Positions 10,984-22,700 of a stretch of 64,000 nt of DNA are shown one piece after another. Both the position numbers and the translations under genes were made by a program. This DNA is from Mesorhizobium huakuii (GTDB lineage: Bacteria > Pseudomonadota > Alphaproteobacteria > Rhizobiales > Rhizobiaceae). Numbering within the stretch: the first letter of the stretch is position 1; each line of letters opens with the position of its first letter. The stretch lies in NCBI RefSeq assembly GCF_014189455.1, contig NZ_CP050296.1, forward strand, positions 4,336,001 through 4,400,000. Direction: 5' to 3'. The notes beneath the pieces were generated by a model. It was not told the origin of the DNA. It was given only the letters and a program-made list of their open reading frames with translations, and did no database searches.

Positions 10984-11449
10984 CGAAAAAACCGAAGTGC
11001 TGCCCGACCACGTCGGCTGGCGCCTGTGGCAGGCAAGCCGTGCCTGGCAGGCCGAATTCGCTGCCGCGATGCGCACCGCCGGCCACGGCTGGTTCACCGA
11101 AGCGCGCGCGGGGCTGCTAGGGCATATCCCCCGCGGCGGCATTCGTCAGGCGGCGCTGATCGAACGTTCGGCAATCTCCAAGCAGGCGGTCCAACAATTG
11201 CTCGACGGTCTGGAGGCGGAGGGCGTGGTGCAGCGTCTGCCCGATCCGCGAGACGGGCGCGGCAAGCTTGTCGGCTACACGCGCATGGGTCTGGATGCCT
11301 TGCGCGACGGCGACCGCATCAAGCTCCAGATCGAGCATGGCTATGTCGAGCGCATCGGCCAGCAGCGGTTCGCGGCGCTGATGGATGCTTTGCGGACACT
11401 CGATGCCGGGCAGGCGGACGCCGGCGATAAAAAGGCCGGCGTTCAGTGA
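10967..11449 (+). CDS. MarR-family transcriptional regulator
   Basis: 160 residues. The winged helix is clear: recognition helix region IERSAISKQAVQQLLDGLEA and the wing DPRDGRGKLVGYT, both typical of MarR proteins. No ATG is in frame; GTG 10967 is chosen because GGAG lies at 10953-10956 and the downstream sequence begins the conserved N-terminus. An in-frame TTG at 10943 is the alternative. The second palindrome covers this start codon, consistent with repression of its own gene and of the divergent 105-residue protein. The ligand is unknown. Confidence 0.85.
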   Translation: MVKELDEKTEVLPDHVGWRLWQASRAWQAEFAAAMRTAGHGWFTEARAGLLGHIPRGGIRQAALIERSAISKQAVQQLLDGLEAEGVVQRLPDPRDGRGKLVGYTRMGLDALRDGDRIKLQIEHGYVERIGQQRFAALMDALRTLDAGQADAGDKKAGVQ

Positions 11450-11505
11450 ACGGCGCGGCTTTGTAACCCATTGCGTCGACTCATTTCTTTCTCTAAACGC
11501 TCGCC

Positions 11506-13068
11506 ATGACAACAGCCAATCATCCCGACACCGTCCTGATTGTCGATTTCGGCAGCCAGTTTACGCAGCTCATCGCCCGCCGCATCCGCGAGGCCGGCGT
11601 CTTTTCCGAGATCGTGCCGTTCCAGTCGGCCGAAGCCGCGTTCAAGCGCATCAATCCAAAAGCGGTGATCCTGTCCGGCGGTCCGGCCTCGACATCGGAT
11701 ATCGGCAGCCCGCGCGCGCCGCAGATCGTCTTCGACGCCGGCGTGCCGGTACTCGGCATCTGCTACGGCCAGATGGCCATGTGCGTGCAGATGGGCGGCG
11801 TCGCCGAAAGCTCCAACCATCGCGAATTCGGCCGCGCCTTCGTCGAGATCGAGAAAGACAGCCCGCTGTTCGACGGCCTTTGGGCCACCGGCCAGCGCCA
11901 TCAGGTGTGGATGAGCCACGGCGACCGTGTCATCGCCTTGCCGCCGGGTTTTCAGGTCTTCGGCAAGTCGGAAAGCTCGCCTTTTGCCATCTTCGGCAAT
12001 GTCGAGCGCAAGATGTACGGCATCATGTTCCACCCCGAGGTGGTGCATACGCCCGATGGCGCCAGGCTGCTCAGGAACTTCGTCCACAACATTGCCGGCA
12101 TTGAGGGCGACTGGACGATGCGCGCCTACCGCGAACACGCGGTCGAGGCGATCCGCAAGCAGGTCGGCAAGGGCAAGGTCATCTGCGCGCTGTCAGGCGG
12201 GGTGGATTCTTCGGTCGCGGCGCTTTTGATCCACGAAGCGGTCGGCGACCAGCTGACCTGCATCCTCGTCGACCATGGCCTGATGCGCAAGGACGAGGCC
12301 GCGGGCGTGGTGGCGATGTTCCGCCAGCACTACAATCTGCCGCTGATCCTGGTCGATGCCTCGGAAAAATTCATCTCGGCGCTGGAAGGCGAGGTTGATC
12401 CCGAGAAGAAGCGCAAGACCATCGGCCGGCTGTTCATCGAAGTGTTCGAGGAAGAGGCCAAAAAACTCGGCGGCGCCGATTTCCTGGCGCAAGGCACGCT
12501 TTATCCCGACGTCATCGAAAGCGTCTCCTTCACCGGCGGTCCGTCGGTGACCATCAAGTCGCACCACAATGTCGGCGGCCTGCCCGAGCGCATGAACATG
12601 CAGCTCGTCGAGCCGCTGCGCGAACTGTTCAAGGACGAGGTGAGGGCGCTCGGCAAGGAGCTCGGCCTGCCCGAAAGCTTCATCGGCCGCCATCCGTTCC
12701 CGGGTCCTGGCCTTGCCATACGCTGCCCCGGCGGCATTACGCGGGAAAAGCTGGAGATCCTGCGCGAAGCCGACGCCATCTATCTCGACGAAATCCGCAA
12801 GGCCGGCCTCTACGACGCTATCTGGCAGGCCTTCGCCGTGCTCTTGCCGGTGCAGACGGTCGGCGTGATGGGCGACGGCCGCACCTACGAATTCGTCTGC
12901 GCGCTGCGCGCCGTCACCTCGGTCGACGGAATGACGGCGGACTTCTACCACTACGACATGGCCTTCCTGGGCGCCGCCGCCACGCGCATCATCAACGAAG
13001 TCCGCGGCATCAACCGTGTCGTCTACGACGTGACGTCGAAGCCGCCGGGTACGATCGAGTGGGAGTGA
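11506..13068 (+). CDS. guaA: GMP synthase (glutamine-hydrolysing)
   Basis: 520 residues, full length. The N-terminal class I glutamine amidotransferase domain (1 to about 200) has the nucleophile Cys86 in LGICYGQM and the His-Glu pair in MFHPEVV. The ATP-pyrophosphatase domain carries the P-loop [12 protein letters not shown]. The C-terminal dimerisation domain ends with the family's typical [13 protein letters not shown]. It converts XMP to GMP using glutamine and ATP in the cytoplasm. It is followed by a 729-bp stretch without a convincing gene. Confidence 0.97.
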   Translation: MTTANHPDTVLIVDFGSQFTQLIARRIREAGVFSEIVPFQSAEAAFKRINPKAVILSGGPASTSDIGSPRAPQIVFDAGVPVLGICYGQMAMCVQMGGVAESSNHREFGRAFVEIEKDSPLFDGLWATGQRHQVWMSHGDRVIALPPGFQVFGKSESSPFAIFGNVERKMYGIMFHPEVVHTPDGARLLRNFVHNIAGIEGDWTMRAYREHAVEAIRKQVGKGKVICALSGGVDSSVAALLIHEAVGDQLTCILVDHGLMRKDEAAGVVAMFRQHYNLPLILVDASEKFISALEGEVDPEKKRKTIGRLFIEVFEEEAKKLGGADFLAQGTLYPDVIESVSFTGGPSVTIKSHHNVGGLPERMNMQLVEPLRELFKDEVRALGKELGLPESFIGRHPFPGPGLAIRCPGGITREKLEILREADAIYLDEIRKAGLYDAIWQAFAVLLPVQTVGVMGDGRTYEFVCALRAVTSVDGMTADFYHYDMAFLGAAATRIINEVRGINRVVYDVTSKPPGTIEWE

Positions 13069-13797
13069 CGGGGATACAAACGGCAGCGTTAGCGTAGCTT
13101 TGGTGACGACTTTCGCTATCGGAAATTGTTCTTGTATCCGTATCTCACTTCCACTGAACTGGCATTCTCCATCTCCGATCTGACAAGTTCGATCTGCGCC
13201 CATGTCTCCCATGAAGTAAGGCCTTTAAAGAGAGAGTGGCTGCAGCGTAGAACGGCGTGCGCAAAGGCGGGTCTGTTCCGCCTCGTCACGGCGATCAAGG
13301 TCCGGCAGTATGGCAGTTGGTGCGCTGGCGGGCTCTCGTCACGCTGCCCCGCATGTTCCGCCGCGCTTGGCTCATATCCGGCGTGCGCTCGATCGATCTC
13401 GCAGCCGGGTCTGGATGACTCTGGCCCCTCTATGTTCGACTATTAACTGTTCCATCAATTTGGATGTTGACCCTTCCCTGCCGAGAGAGTTAATAATCTC
13501 CTAATATAAGGGACATCTAAAGTTCGTGGCCAATAACCACGAGTTGGACGATGTAATTTGGGTAGGGAACGCAGCGCGACGACCAGTGTAGTCGCGCCGA
13601 CCAGCATCGAGACAATATCCGCCCGTGAATAGCCAGCTTAACGCGGCTGTTCCAAGTGCGTCGGCGTGTCTGGATGACGGCGACAATTCATGCCTGCCCA
13701 GATTCGCCGGCTATTCTTCGACTGGAAAGAGCCGGTCGTTCAGTACTGTCAATGAAGCAGATGGGGCGTCTGTTCTTAAACAACAAAGGGGTTGAAA
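13069..13797. other. Long intergenic region upstream of the giant adhesin gene
   Basis: About 730 bp, more AT-rich than its surroundings between roughly 13440 and 13560. Only short open frames without codon logic are present. Candidate elements are TTGACC at 13467-13472 with AATAAT about 19 bp downstream (a possible promoter), and the inverted repeat TCGTGG/CCACGA at 13524-13542 with a 7-base loop. The adhesin ribosome-binding site AAAGGGG lies at about 13785-13791. The long leader suggests regulated expression of the secretion operon. Confidence 0.45.
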
Positions 13798-16700
13798 ATG
13801 GCTTCTAAAATCGCCGATGCGGGTGGAACCACAGTGTCTTTCTCAAACACGCCGCAGGCGAACGATGACGTTTTCAATCTCACCGAGGATACGGTCGTCC
13901 TCGCGTCAGGTTCCCAAACCATCATAGTTCTAGATGTGATGGCCAACGATCAGGGTGGAAACGCAAAGTCGCTCTTCTCGGTGGACGACGGGGTTTCCGC
14001 TTCGACGGCCACGAAGCAATACGCGCCGATCGACCTGACGTCTCAGGACGTTCAGGCAACCGGCGTTTCAGCCTGGGAAAGCATCGGTGGCGGGGTTTCC
14101 ATCCGCATCAACAACGGCAAGGTCGAGATGGACCTTAGCGGGTATCTGGCGGCACATGGCTTCGCGAGCCTGCAGGCCATGGGTGCGGGCGATCAGATCA
14201 ACGAGACCTTCACCTATGCGATCAAGCTCGGCAGTGGAACGCTGAGCTGGGCCAGCGTGTCGGTCAACATTCAAGGCACCAATGACGGCGCGATCATCAC
14301 CGCCGTTCCTGGCGCCGACCTGACTGTGGTGGAGGCCGGCGGCGTTGCCAATGGCACGCTGAATGACCCCAACGCGCACGGACAGCTGATCATCACCGAC
14401 CCCGATGTCGGCCAGAACCATTTCCAGGCTCCCCCAAGCCTGCAGGGCACCTATGGCACCTTCACCTTCGACACCACAACTGGCGTGTGGGCCTATACGC
14501 TCAACCAGACTCTCGCCGACCCGCTGACCCAGGGCCAGCCCGTTACGGATACTCTGACCGTGAAGTCGGCTGACGGAACGGTGAGTTATAACATCGTCGT
14601 CAATATTACTGGCACCAATGACGCGCCAGTCGCCATTGCTAATGTCAATTCAGTAAAAGAGGACACCGCGCCCAATCCGGTCAGCGGCAATGTGCTGACC
14701 AACGACACCGATGTCGACACTGGCGATACCCACACGGTTAGTGCTGTCAACGGTTCGGCCGGCAATGTCGGCGCCGACTTGCTCGGCACCTACGGCACGC
14801 TGCACCTCAACAGCAACGGCACCTACACCTACACGCTCGACAACTCCAAGGCCTCGGTGCAGGCGTTGGCCGAGGGTGCCAGCGTCACCGACGTCTTCAC
14901 CTACACCAACTCAGACAATCATGGCGGCTCATCGAACTCCAGCCTGACCATCACCGTCAACGGCACCAATGACGGCCCGGTCGCGGTTGCCGACACCAAT
15001 TCGGTGAAAGAGGACACCGCGCCCAATCCGGTCAGCGGCAATGTGCTGACCAACGACACCGACGTCGACACGGGCGATACCCACACGGTTAGTGCTGTCA
15101 ACGGTTCGGCCGGCAATGTCGGCGCCGACTTGCTCGGCACCTACGGCACGCTGCACCTCAACAGCAACGGCACCTACACCTATACGCTCGACAACTCCAA
15201 GGCCTCGGTGCAGGCACTGGCCGAGGGCGCCAGCGTCACCGACGTCTTCACCTACACCAACGCCGACAATCATGGCGGCTCATCGAACTCCAGCCTGACC
15301 ATCACCGTCAATGGCACCAATGACGGCCCGATCGCGGTTGCCGACACCAATTCGGTGAAAGAGGACACCGCGCCCAATCCGGTCAGCGGCAATGTGCTGA
15401 CCAACGACACCGATGTCGACACGGGCGATACCCACACGGTTAGTGCTGTCAACGGTTCGGCCGGCAATGTCGGCGCCGACTTGCTCGGCACCTACGGCAC
15501 GCTGCACCTCAACAGCAACGGCACCTACACCTACACGCTCGACAACTCCAAGGCCTCGGTGCAGGCGTTGGCCGAGGGTGCCAGCGTCACCGACGTCTTC
15601 AGCTACACCAACGCCGACAATCATGGCGGCTCATCGAACTCCAGCCTGACCATCACCGTCAATGGCACCAATGACGGTCCGGTCGCGGTCGCCGACACCA
15701 ATTCGGTGAAAGAGGACACCGCGCCCAATCCGGTCAGCGGCAATGTGCTGACCAACGACACCGACGTCGACACGGGCGATACCCACACGGTTAGTGCTGT
15801 CAACGGTTCGGCCGGCAATGTCGGCGCCGACTTGCTCGGCACCTACGGCACGCTGCACCTCAACAGCAACGGCACCTACACCTATACGCTCGACAACTCC
15901 AAGGCCTCGGTGCAGGCACTGGCCGAGGGCGCCAGCGTCACCGACGTCTTCAGCTACACCAACGCCGACAACCATGGCGGCTCGTCGAGCTCCAGCCTGA
16001 CCATCACCGTCAATGGCACCAATGACGGCCCGATCGCGGTTGCCGACACCAATTCGGTGAAAGAGGACACCGCGCCCAATCCGGTCAGCGGCAATGTGCT
16101 GACCAACGACACCGATGTCGACACGGGCGATACCCACAGCGTCACCGCCGTCAACGGGTCGGGTGGCAATGTCGGCGCCGACATTGCCGGCACCTATGGC
16201 ACGCTGCACCTCAACAGCAACGGCACCTACACCTACACGCTCGACAACTCCAAGGCCTCGGTGCAGGCACTGGCCGAGGGTGCCAGCGTCACCGACGTCT
16301 TCAGCTACACCAACGCCGACAATCATGGCGGCTCATCGAACTCCAGCCTGACCATCACCGTCAATGGCACCAATGACGGCCCGATCGCGGTTGCCGACAC
16401 CAATTCGGTGAAAGAGGACACCGCGCCCAATCCGGTCAGCGGCAATGTGCTGACCAACGACACCGACGTCGACACGGGCGATACCCACACGGTTAGTGCT
16501 GTCAACGGGTCGGGTGGCAATGTCGGCGCCGACATTGCCGGCACCTATGGCACGCTGCACCTCAACAGCGACGGCACCTACACCTACACGCTCGACAACT
16601 CCAAGGCCTCGGTGCAGGCGTTGGCCGAGGGCACCAGCGTCACCGACGTCTTCAGCTACACCAACTCAGACAACCATGGCGGCTCATCGAACTCCAGCCT

Positions 16701-19700
16701 GACGGTGACCATCAACGGCACCAATGACGGCCCGGTGATCACCTCCGGCGTCCAGACCGGCTCGGTCACGGAAGACACGCAGCTGACGGCGACCGGCCAG
16801 GTCCAGGCCTCCGACGTCGACAATGGCGACCACCAGACCTATTCGGGCGACAACACCGGCACCTATGGCTCCTTCGTCATCGATCCCGCCACCGGCGCCT
16901 GGACCTACACGCTCGACAATGCCGCCCACCAGAACCTTGCCCAGGGCGAGAGCCACACCGACACCTTCACGGTCACCGTCACCGACGATTTTGGCGCCAC
17001 CACCACGCAGGACGTCACCATCACCATCAACGGCACCAATGACGGCCCGGTGATCACCTCCGGCGTCCAGACCGGCTCGGTCACGGAAGACACGCAGCTG
17101 ACGGCGACCGGCCAGGTCCAGGCCTCCGACGTCGACAATGGCGACCACCAGACCTATTCGGGCGACAACACCGGCAGCTATGGCTCCTTCGTCATCGATC
17201 CCGCCACCGGCGCCTGGACCTACACGCTCGACAATGCCGCCCACCAGAACCTTGCCCAGGGCGAGAGCCACACCGACACCTTCACGGTCACCGTCACCGA
17301 CGATTTTGGCGCCACCACCACGCAGGACGTCACCATCACCATCAACGGCACCAATGACGGCCCGGTGATCACCTCCGGCGTCCAGACCGGCTCGGTCACG
17401 GAAGACACGCAGCTGACGGCGACCGGCCAGGTCCAGGCCTCCGACGTCGACAATGGCGACCACCAGACCTATTCGGGCGACAACACCGGCAGCTATGGCT
17501 CCTTCGTCATCGATCCCGCCACCGGCGCCTGGACCTACACGCTCGACAATGCCGCCCACCAGAACCTCGCCCAGGGCGAGAGCCACACCGACACCTTCAC
17601 GGTCACCGTCACCGACGATTTTGGCGCCACCACCACGCAGGACGTCACCATCACCATCAACGGCACCAATGACGGCCCGGTGATCACCTCCGGCGTCCAG
17701 ACCGGCTCGGTCACGGAAGACACGCAGCTGACGGCGACCGGCCAGGTCCAGGCCTCCGACGTCGACAATGGCGACCACCAGACCTATTCGGGCGACAACA
17801 CCGGCAGCTATGGCTCCTTCGTCATCGATCCCGCCACCGGCGCCTGGACCTACACGCTCGACAATGCCGCCCACCAGAACCTTGCCCAGGGCGAGAGCCA
17901 CACCGACACCTTCACGGTCACCGTCACCGACGATTTTGGCGCCACCACCACGCAGGACGTCACCATCACCATCAACGGCACCAATGACGGCCCGGTGATC
18001 ACCTCCGGCGTCCAGACCGGCTCGGTCACGGAAGACACGCAGCTGACGGCGACCGGCCAGGTCCAGGCCTCCGACGTCGACAATGGCGACCACCAGACCT
18101 ATTCGGGCGACAACACCGGCAGCTATGGCTCCTTCGTCATCGATCCCGCCACCGGCGCCTGGACCTACACGCTCGACAATGCCGCCCACCAGAACCTTGC
18201 CCAGGGCGAGAGCCACACCGACACCTTCACGGTCACCGTCACCGACGATTTTGGCGCCACCACCACGCAGGACGTCACCATCACCATCAACGGCACCAAT
18301 GACGGCCCGGTGATCACCTCCGGCGTCCAGACCGGCTCGGTCACGGAAGACACGCAGCTGACGGCGACCGGCCAGGTCCAGGCCTCCGACGTCGACAATG
18401 GCGACCACCAGACCTATTCGGGCGACAACACCGGCAGCTATGGCTCCTTCGTCATCGATCCCGCCACCGGCGCCTGGACCTACACGCTCGACAATGCCGC
18501 CCACCAGAACCTCGCCCAGGGCGAGAGCCACACCGACACCTTCACGGTCACCGTCACCGACGATTTTGGCGCCACCACCACGCAGGACGTCACCATCACC
18601 ATCAACGGCACCAATGACGGCCCGGTGATCACCTCCGGCGTCCAGACCGGCTCGGTCACGGAAGACACGCAGCTGACGGCGACCGGCCAGGTCCAGGCCT
18701 CCGACGTCGACAATGGCGACCACCAGACCTATTCGGGCGACAACACCGGCAGCTATGGCTCCTTCGTCATCGATCCCGCCACCGGCGCCTGGACCTACAC
18801 GCTCGACAATGCCGCCCACCAGAACCTCGCCCAGGGCGAGAGCCACACCGACACCTTCACGGTCACCGTCACCGACGATTTTGGCGCCACCACCACGCAG
18901 GACGTCACCATCACCATCAACGGCACCAATGACGGCCCGGTGATCACCTCCGGCGTCCAGACCGGCTCGGTCACGGAAGACACGCAGCTGACGGCGACCG
19001 GCCAGGTCCAGGCCTCCGACGTCGACAATGGCGACCACCAGACCTATTCGGGCGACACCACCGGCAGCTATGGCTCCTTCGTCATCGATCCCGCCACCGG
19101 CGCCTGGACCTACACGCTCGACAATGCCGCCCACCAGAACCTCGCCCAGGGCGAGAGCCACACCGACACCTTCACGGTCACCGTCACCGACGATTTTGGC
19201 GCCACCACCACGCAGGACGTCACCATCACCATCAACGGCACCAATGACGGCCCGGTGATCACCTCCGGCGTCCAGACCGGCTCGGTCACGGAAGACACGC
19301 AGCTGACGGCGACCGGCCAGGTCCAGGCCTCCGACGTCGACAATGGCGACCACCAGACCTATTCGGGCGACACCACCGGCAGCTATGGCTCCTTCGTCAT
19401 CGATCCCGCCACCGGCGCCTGGACCTACACGCTCGACAATGCCGCCCACCAGAACCTTGCCCAGGGCGAGAGCCACACCGACACCTTCACGGTCACCGTC
19501 ACCGACGATTTTGGCGCCACCACCACGCAGGACGTCACCATCACCATCAACGGCACCAATGACGGCCCGGTGATCACCTCCGGCGTCCAGACCGGCTCGG
19601 TCACGGAAGACACGCAGCTGACGGCGACCGGCCAGGTCCAGGCCTCCGACGTCGACAATGGCGACCACCAGACCTATTCGGGCGACACCACCGGCAGCTA

Positions 19701-22700
19701 TGGCTCCTTCGTCATCGATCCCGCCACCGGCGCCTGGACCTACACACTCGACAATGCCGCCCACCAGAACCTTGCCCAGGGCGAGAGCCACACCGACACC
19801 TTCACGGTCACCGTCACCGACGATTTTGGCGCCACCACCACGCAGGACGTCACCATCACCATCAACGGCACCAATGACGGCCCGGTGATCACCTCCGGCG
19901 TCCAGACCGGCTCGGTCACGGAAGACACGCAGCTGACGGCGACCGGCCAGGTCCAGGCCTCCGACGTCGACAATGGCGACCACCAGACCTATTCGGGCGA
20001 CAACACCGGCAGCTATGGCTCCTTCGTCATCGATCCCGCCACCGGCGCCTGGACCTACACACTCGACAATGCCGCCCACCAGAACCTCGCCCAGGGCGAG
20101 AGCCACACCGACACCTTCACGGTCACCGTCACCGACGATTTTGGCGCCACCACCACGCAGGACGTCACCATCACCATCAACGGCACCAATGACGGCCCGG
20201 TGATCACCTCCGGCGTCCAGACCGGCTCGGTCACGGAAGACACGCAGCTGACGGCGACCGGCCAGGTCCAGGCCTCCGACGTCGACAATGGCGACCACCA
20301 GACCTATTCGGGCGACAACACCGGCAGCTATGGCTCCTTCGTCATCGATCCCGCCACCGGCGCCTGGACCTACACGCTCGACAATGCCGCCCACCAGAAC
20401 CTCGCCCAGGGCGAGAGCCACACCGACACCTTCACGGTCACCGTCACCGACGATTTTGGCGCCACTACCACGCAGGACGTCACCATCACCATCAATGGCA
20501 CCAATGACGGCCCGGTCGCGGTTGCCGACACCAATTCAGTAAAAGAGGACACCGCGCCCAATCCGGTCAGCGGCAATGTGCTGACCAACGACACCGATGT
20601 CGACACTGGCGATACCCACACGGTTAGTGCTGTCAACGGTTCGGCCGGCAATGTCGGCGCCGACTTGCTCGGCACCTACGGCACGCTGCACCTCAACAGC
20701 AACGGCACCTACACCTATACGCTCGACAACTCCAAGGCCTCGGTGCAGGCACTGGCCGAGGGCGCCAGCGTCACCGACGTCTTCACCTACACCAATGCCG
20801 ACAATCATGGCGGCTCATCGAACTCCAGCCTGACCATCACCGTCAACGGCACCAATGACGGTCCGGTCGCGGTCGCCGACACCAATTCGGTGAAAGAGGA
20901 CACCGCGCCCAATCCGGTCAGCGGCAATGTGCTGACCAACGACACCGACGTCGACACGGGCGATACCCACACGGTTAGTGCTGTCAACGGTTCGGCCGGC
21001 AATGTCGGCGCCGACTTGCTCGGCACCTACGGCACGCTGCACCTCAACAGCAACGGCACCTACACCTATACGCTCGACAACTCCAAGGCCTCGGTGCAGG
21101 CACTGGCCGAGGGCGCCAGCGTCACCGACGTCTTCAGCTACACCAACGCCGACAACCATGGCGGCTCGTCGAGCTCCAGCCTGACCATCACCGTCAATGG
21201 CACCAATGACGGCCCGATCGCGGTTGCCGACACCAATTCGGTGAAAGAGGACACCGCGCCCAATCCGGTCAGCGGCAATGTGCTGACCAACGACACCGAT
21301 GTCGACACGGGCGATACCCACAGCGTCACCGCCGTCAACGGGTCGGGTGGCAATGTCGGCGCCGACATTGCCGGCACCTATGGCACGCTGCACCTCAACA
21401 GCAACGGCACCTACACCTACACGCTCGACAACTCCAAGGCCTCGGTGCAGGCACTGGCCGAGGGTGCCAGCGTCACCGACGTCTTCAGCTACACCAACGC
21501 CGACAATCATGGCGGCTCATCGAACTCCAGCCTGACCATCACCGTCAATGGCACCAATGACGGCCCGATCGCGGTTGCCGACACCAATTCGGTGAAAGAG
21601 GACACCGCGCCCAATCCGGTCAGCGGCAATGTGCTGACCAACGACACCGACGTCGACACGGGCGATACCCACACGGTTAGTGCTGTCAACGGTTCGGCCG
21701 GCAATGTCGGCGCCGACTTGCTCGGCACCTACGGCACGCTGCACCTCAACAGCAACGGCACCTACACCTATACGCTCGACAACTCCAAGGCCTCGGTGCA
21801 GGCACTGGCCGAGGGCGCCAGCGTCACCGACGTCTTCACCTACACCAATGCCGACAACCATGGCGGCTCATCGAACTCCAGCCTGACCATCACCGTCAAT
21901 GGCACCAATGACGGCCCGATCGCGGTTGCCGACACCAATTCGGTGAAAGAGGACACCGCGCCCAATCCGGTCAGCGGCAATGTGCTGACCAACGACACCG
22001 ATGTCGACACGGGCGATACCCACACGGTTAGTGCTGTCAACGGTTCGGCCGGCAATGTCGGCGCCGACTTGCTCGGCACCTACGGCACGCTGCACCTCAA
22101 CAGCAACGGCACCTACACCTATACGCTCGACAACTCCAAGGCCTCGGTGCAGGCACTGGCCGAGGGCGCCAGCGTCACCGACGTCTTCACCTACACCAAC
22201 GCCGACAACCATGGCGGCTCGTCGACCGCCAACCTGACCATCACCGTCAATGGCACCAATGACAACGGCGCACCAGTCGCTGTCGCTGATACCAATTGGG
22301 CGAAGGAAGACACCAACACAAGCGCAACTGGCAACGTGCTTCAGACACTCGCGCATGCCGGTGCACCGTCGGGAACGTTCTCGGACCATGCCGATACCGA
22401 TCCGGATGCCGATACACTGGCTGTATCCGCGCTCTCGGGCGGCATCGACAACGGCACCACATTCACCAAGACCGGAACCTATGGCACCGTGGTCATCACG
22501 AAGGCGACCGGCGCCTATACCTATACGCTGGCGAACGCCCAAGCCAATGTGCAGGCTCTGGCGGCGGGCCAGACTGTGACGGACAGCTTCACCTACACTG
22601 TTTCGGACGGGCATGGCGGGACAGCATCGGCCAACCTGGCTGTGACGGTCTTCGGCACGGACGAAGTTACTCCTGGGCTGATTACCTTGGTGGCAGACGG

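Noticed and set aside
13126..13504. Short open frames upstream of the adhesin as possible genes
   Set aside because: No ribosome sites, no coherent protein sequence and overlapping frames of equal quality.
16684..20421. A 1,245-codon open frame on the minus strand inside the adhesin
   Set aside because: The 315-bp unit is a multiple of three with no stop in that antisense frame, so the frame stays open by repetition; the + strand is clearly coding.
14623..22263. Tandem repeats considered as a CRISPR array
   Set aside because: Units are 315 and 351 bp, contiguous, in frame and protein-coding, with no unique spacers and no cas genes.
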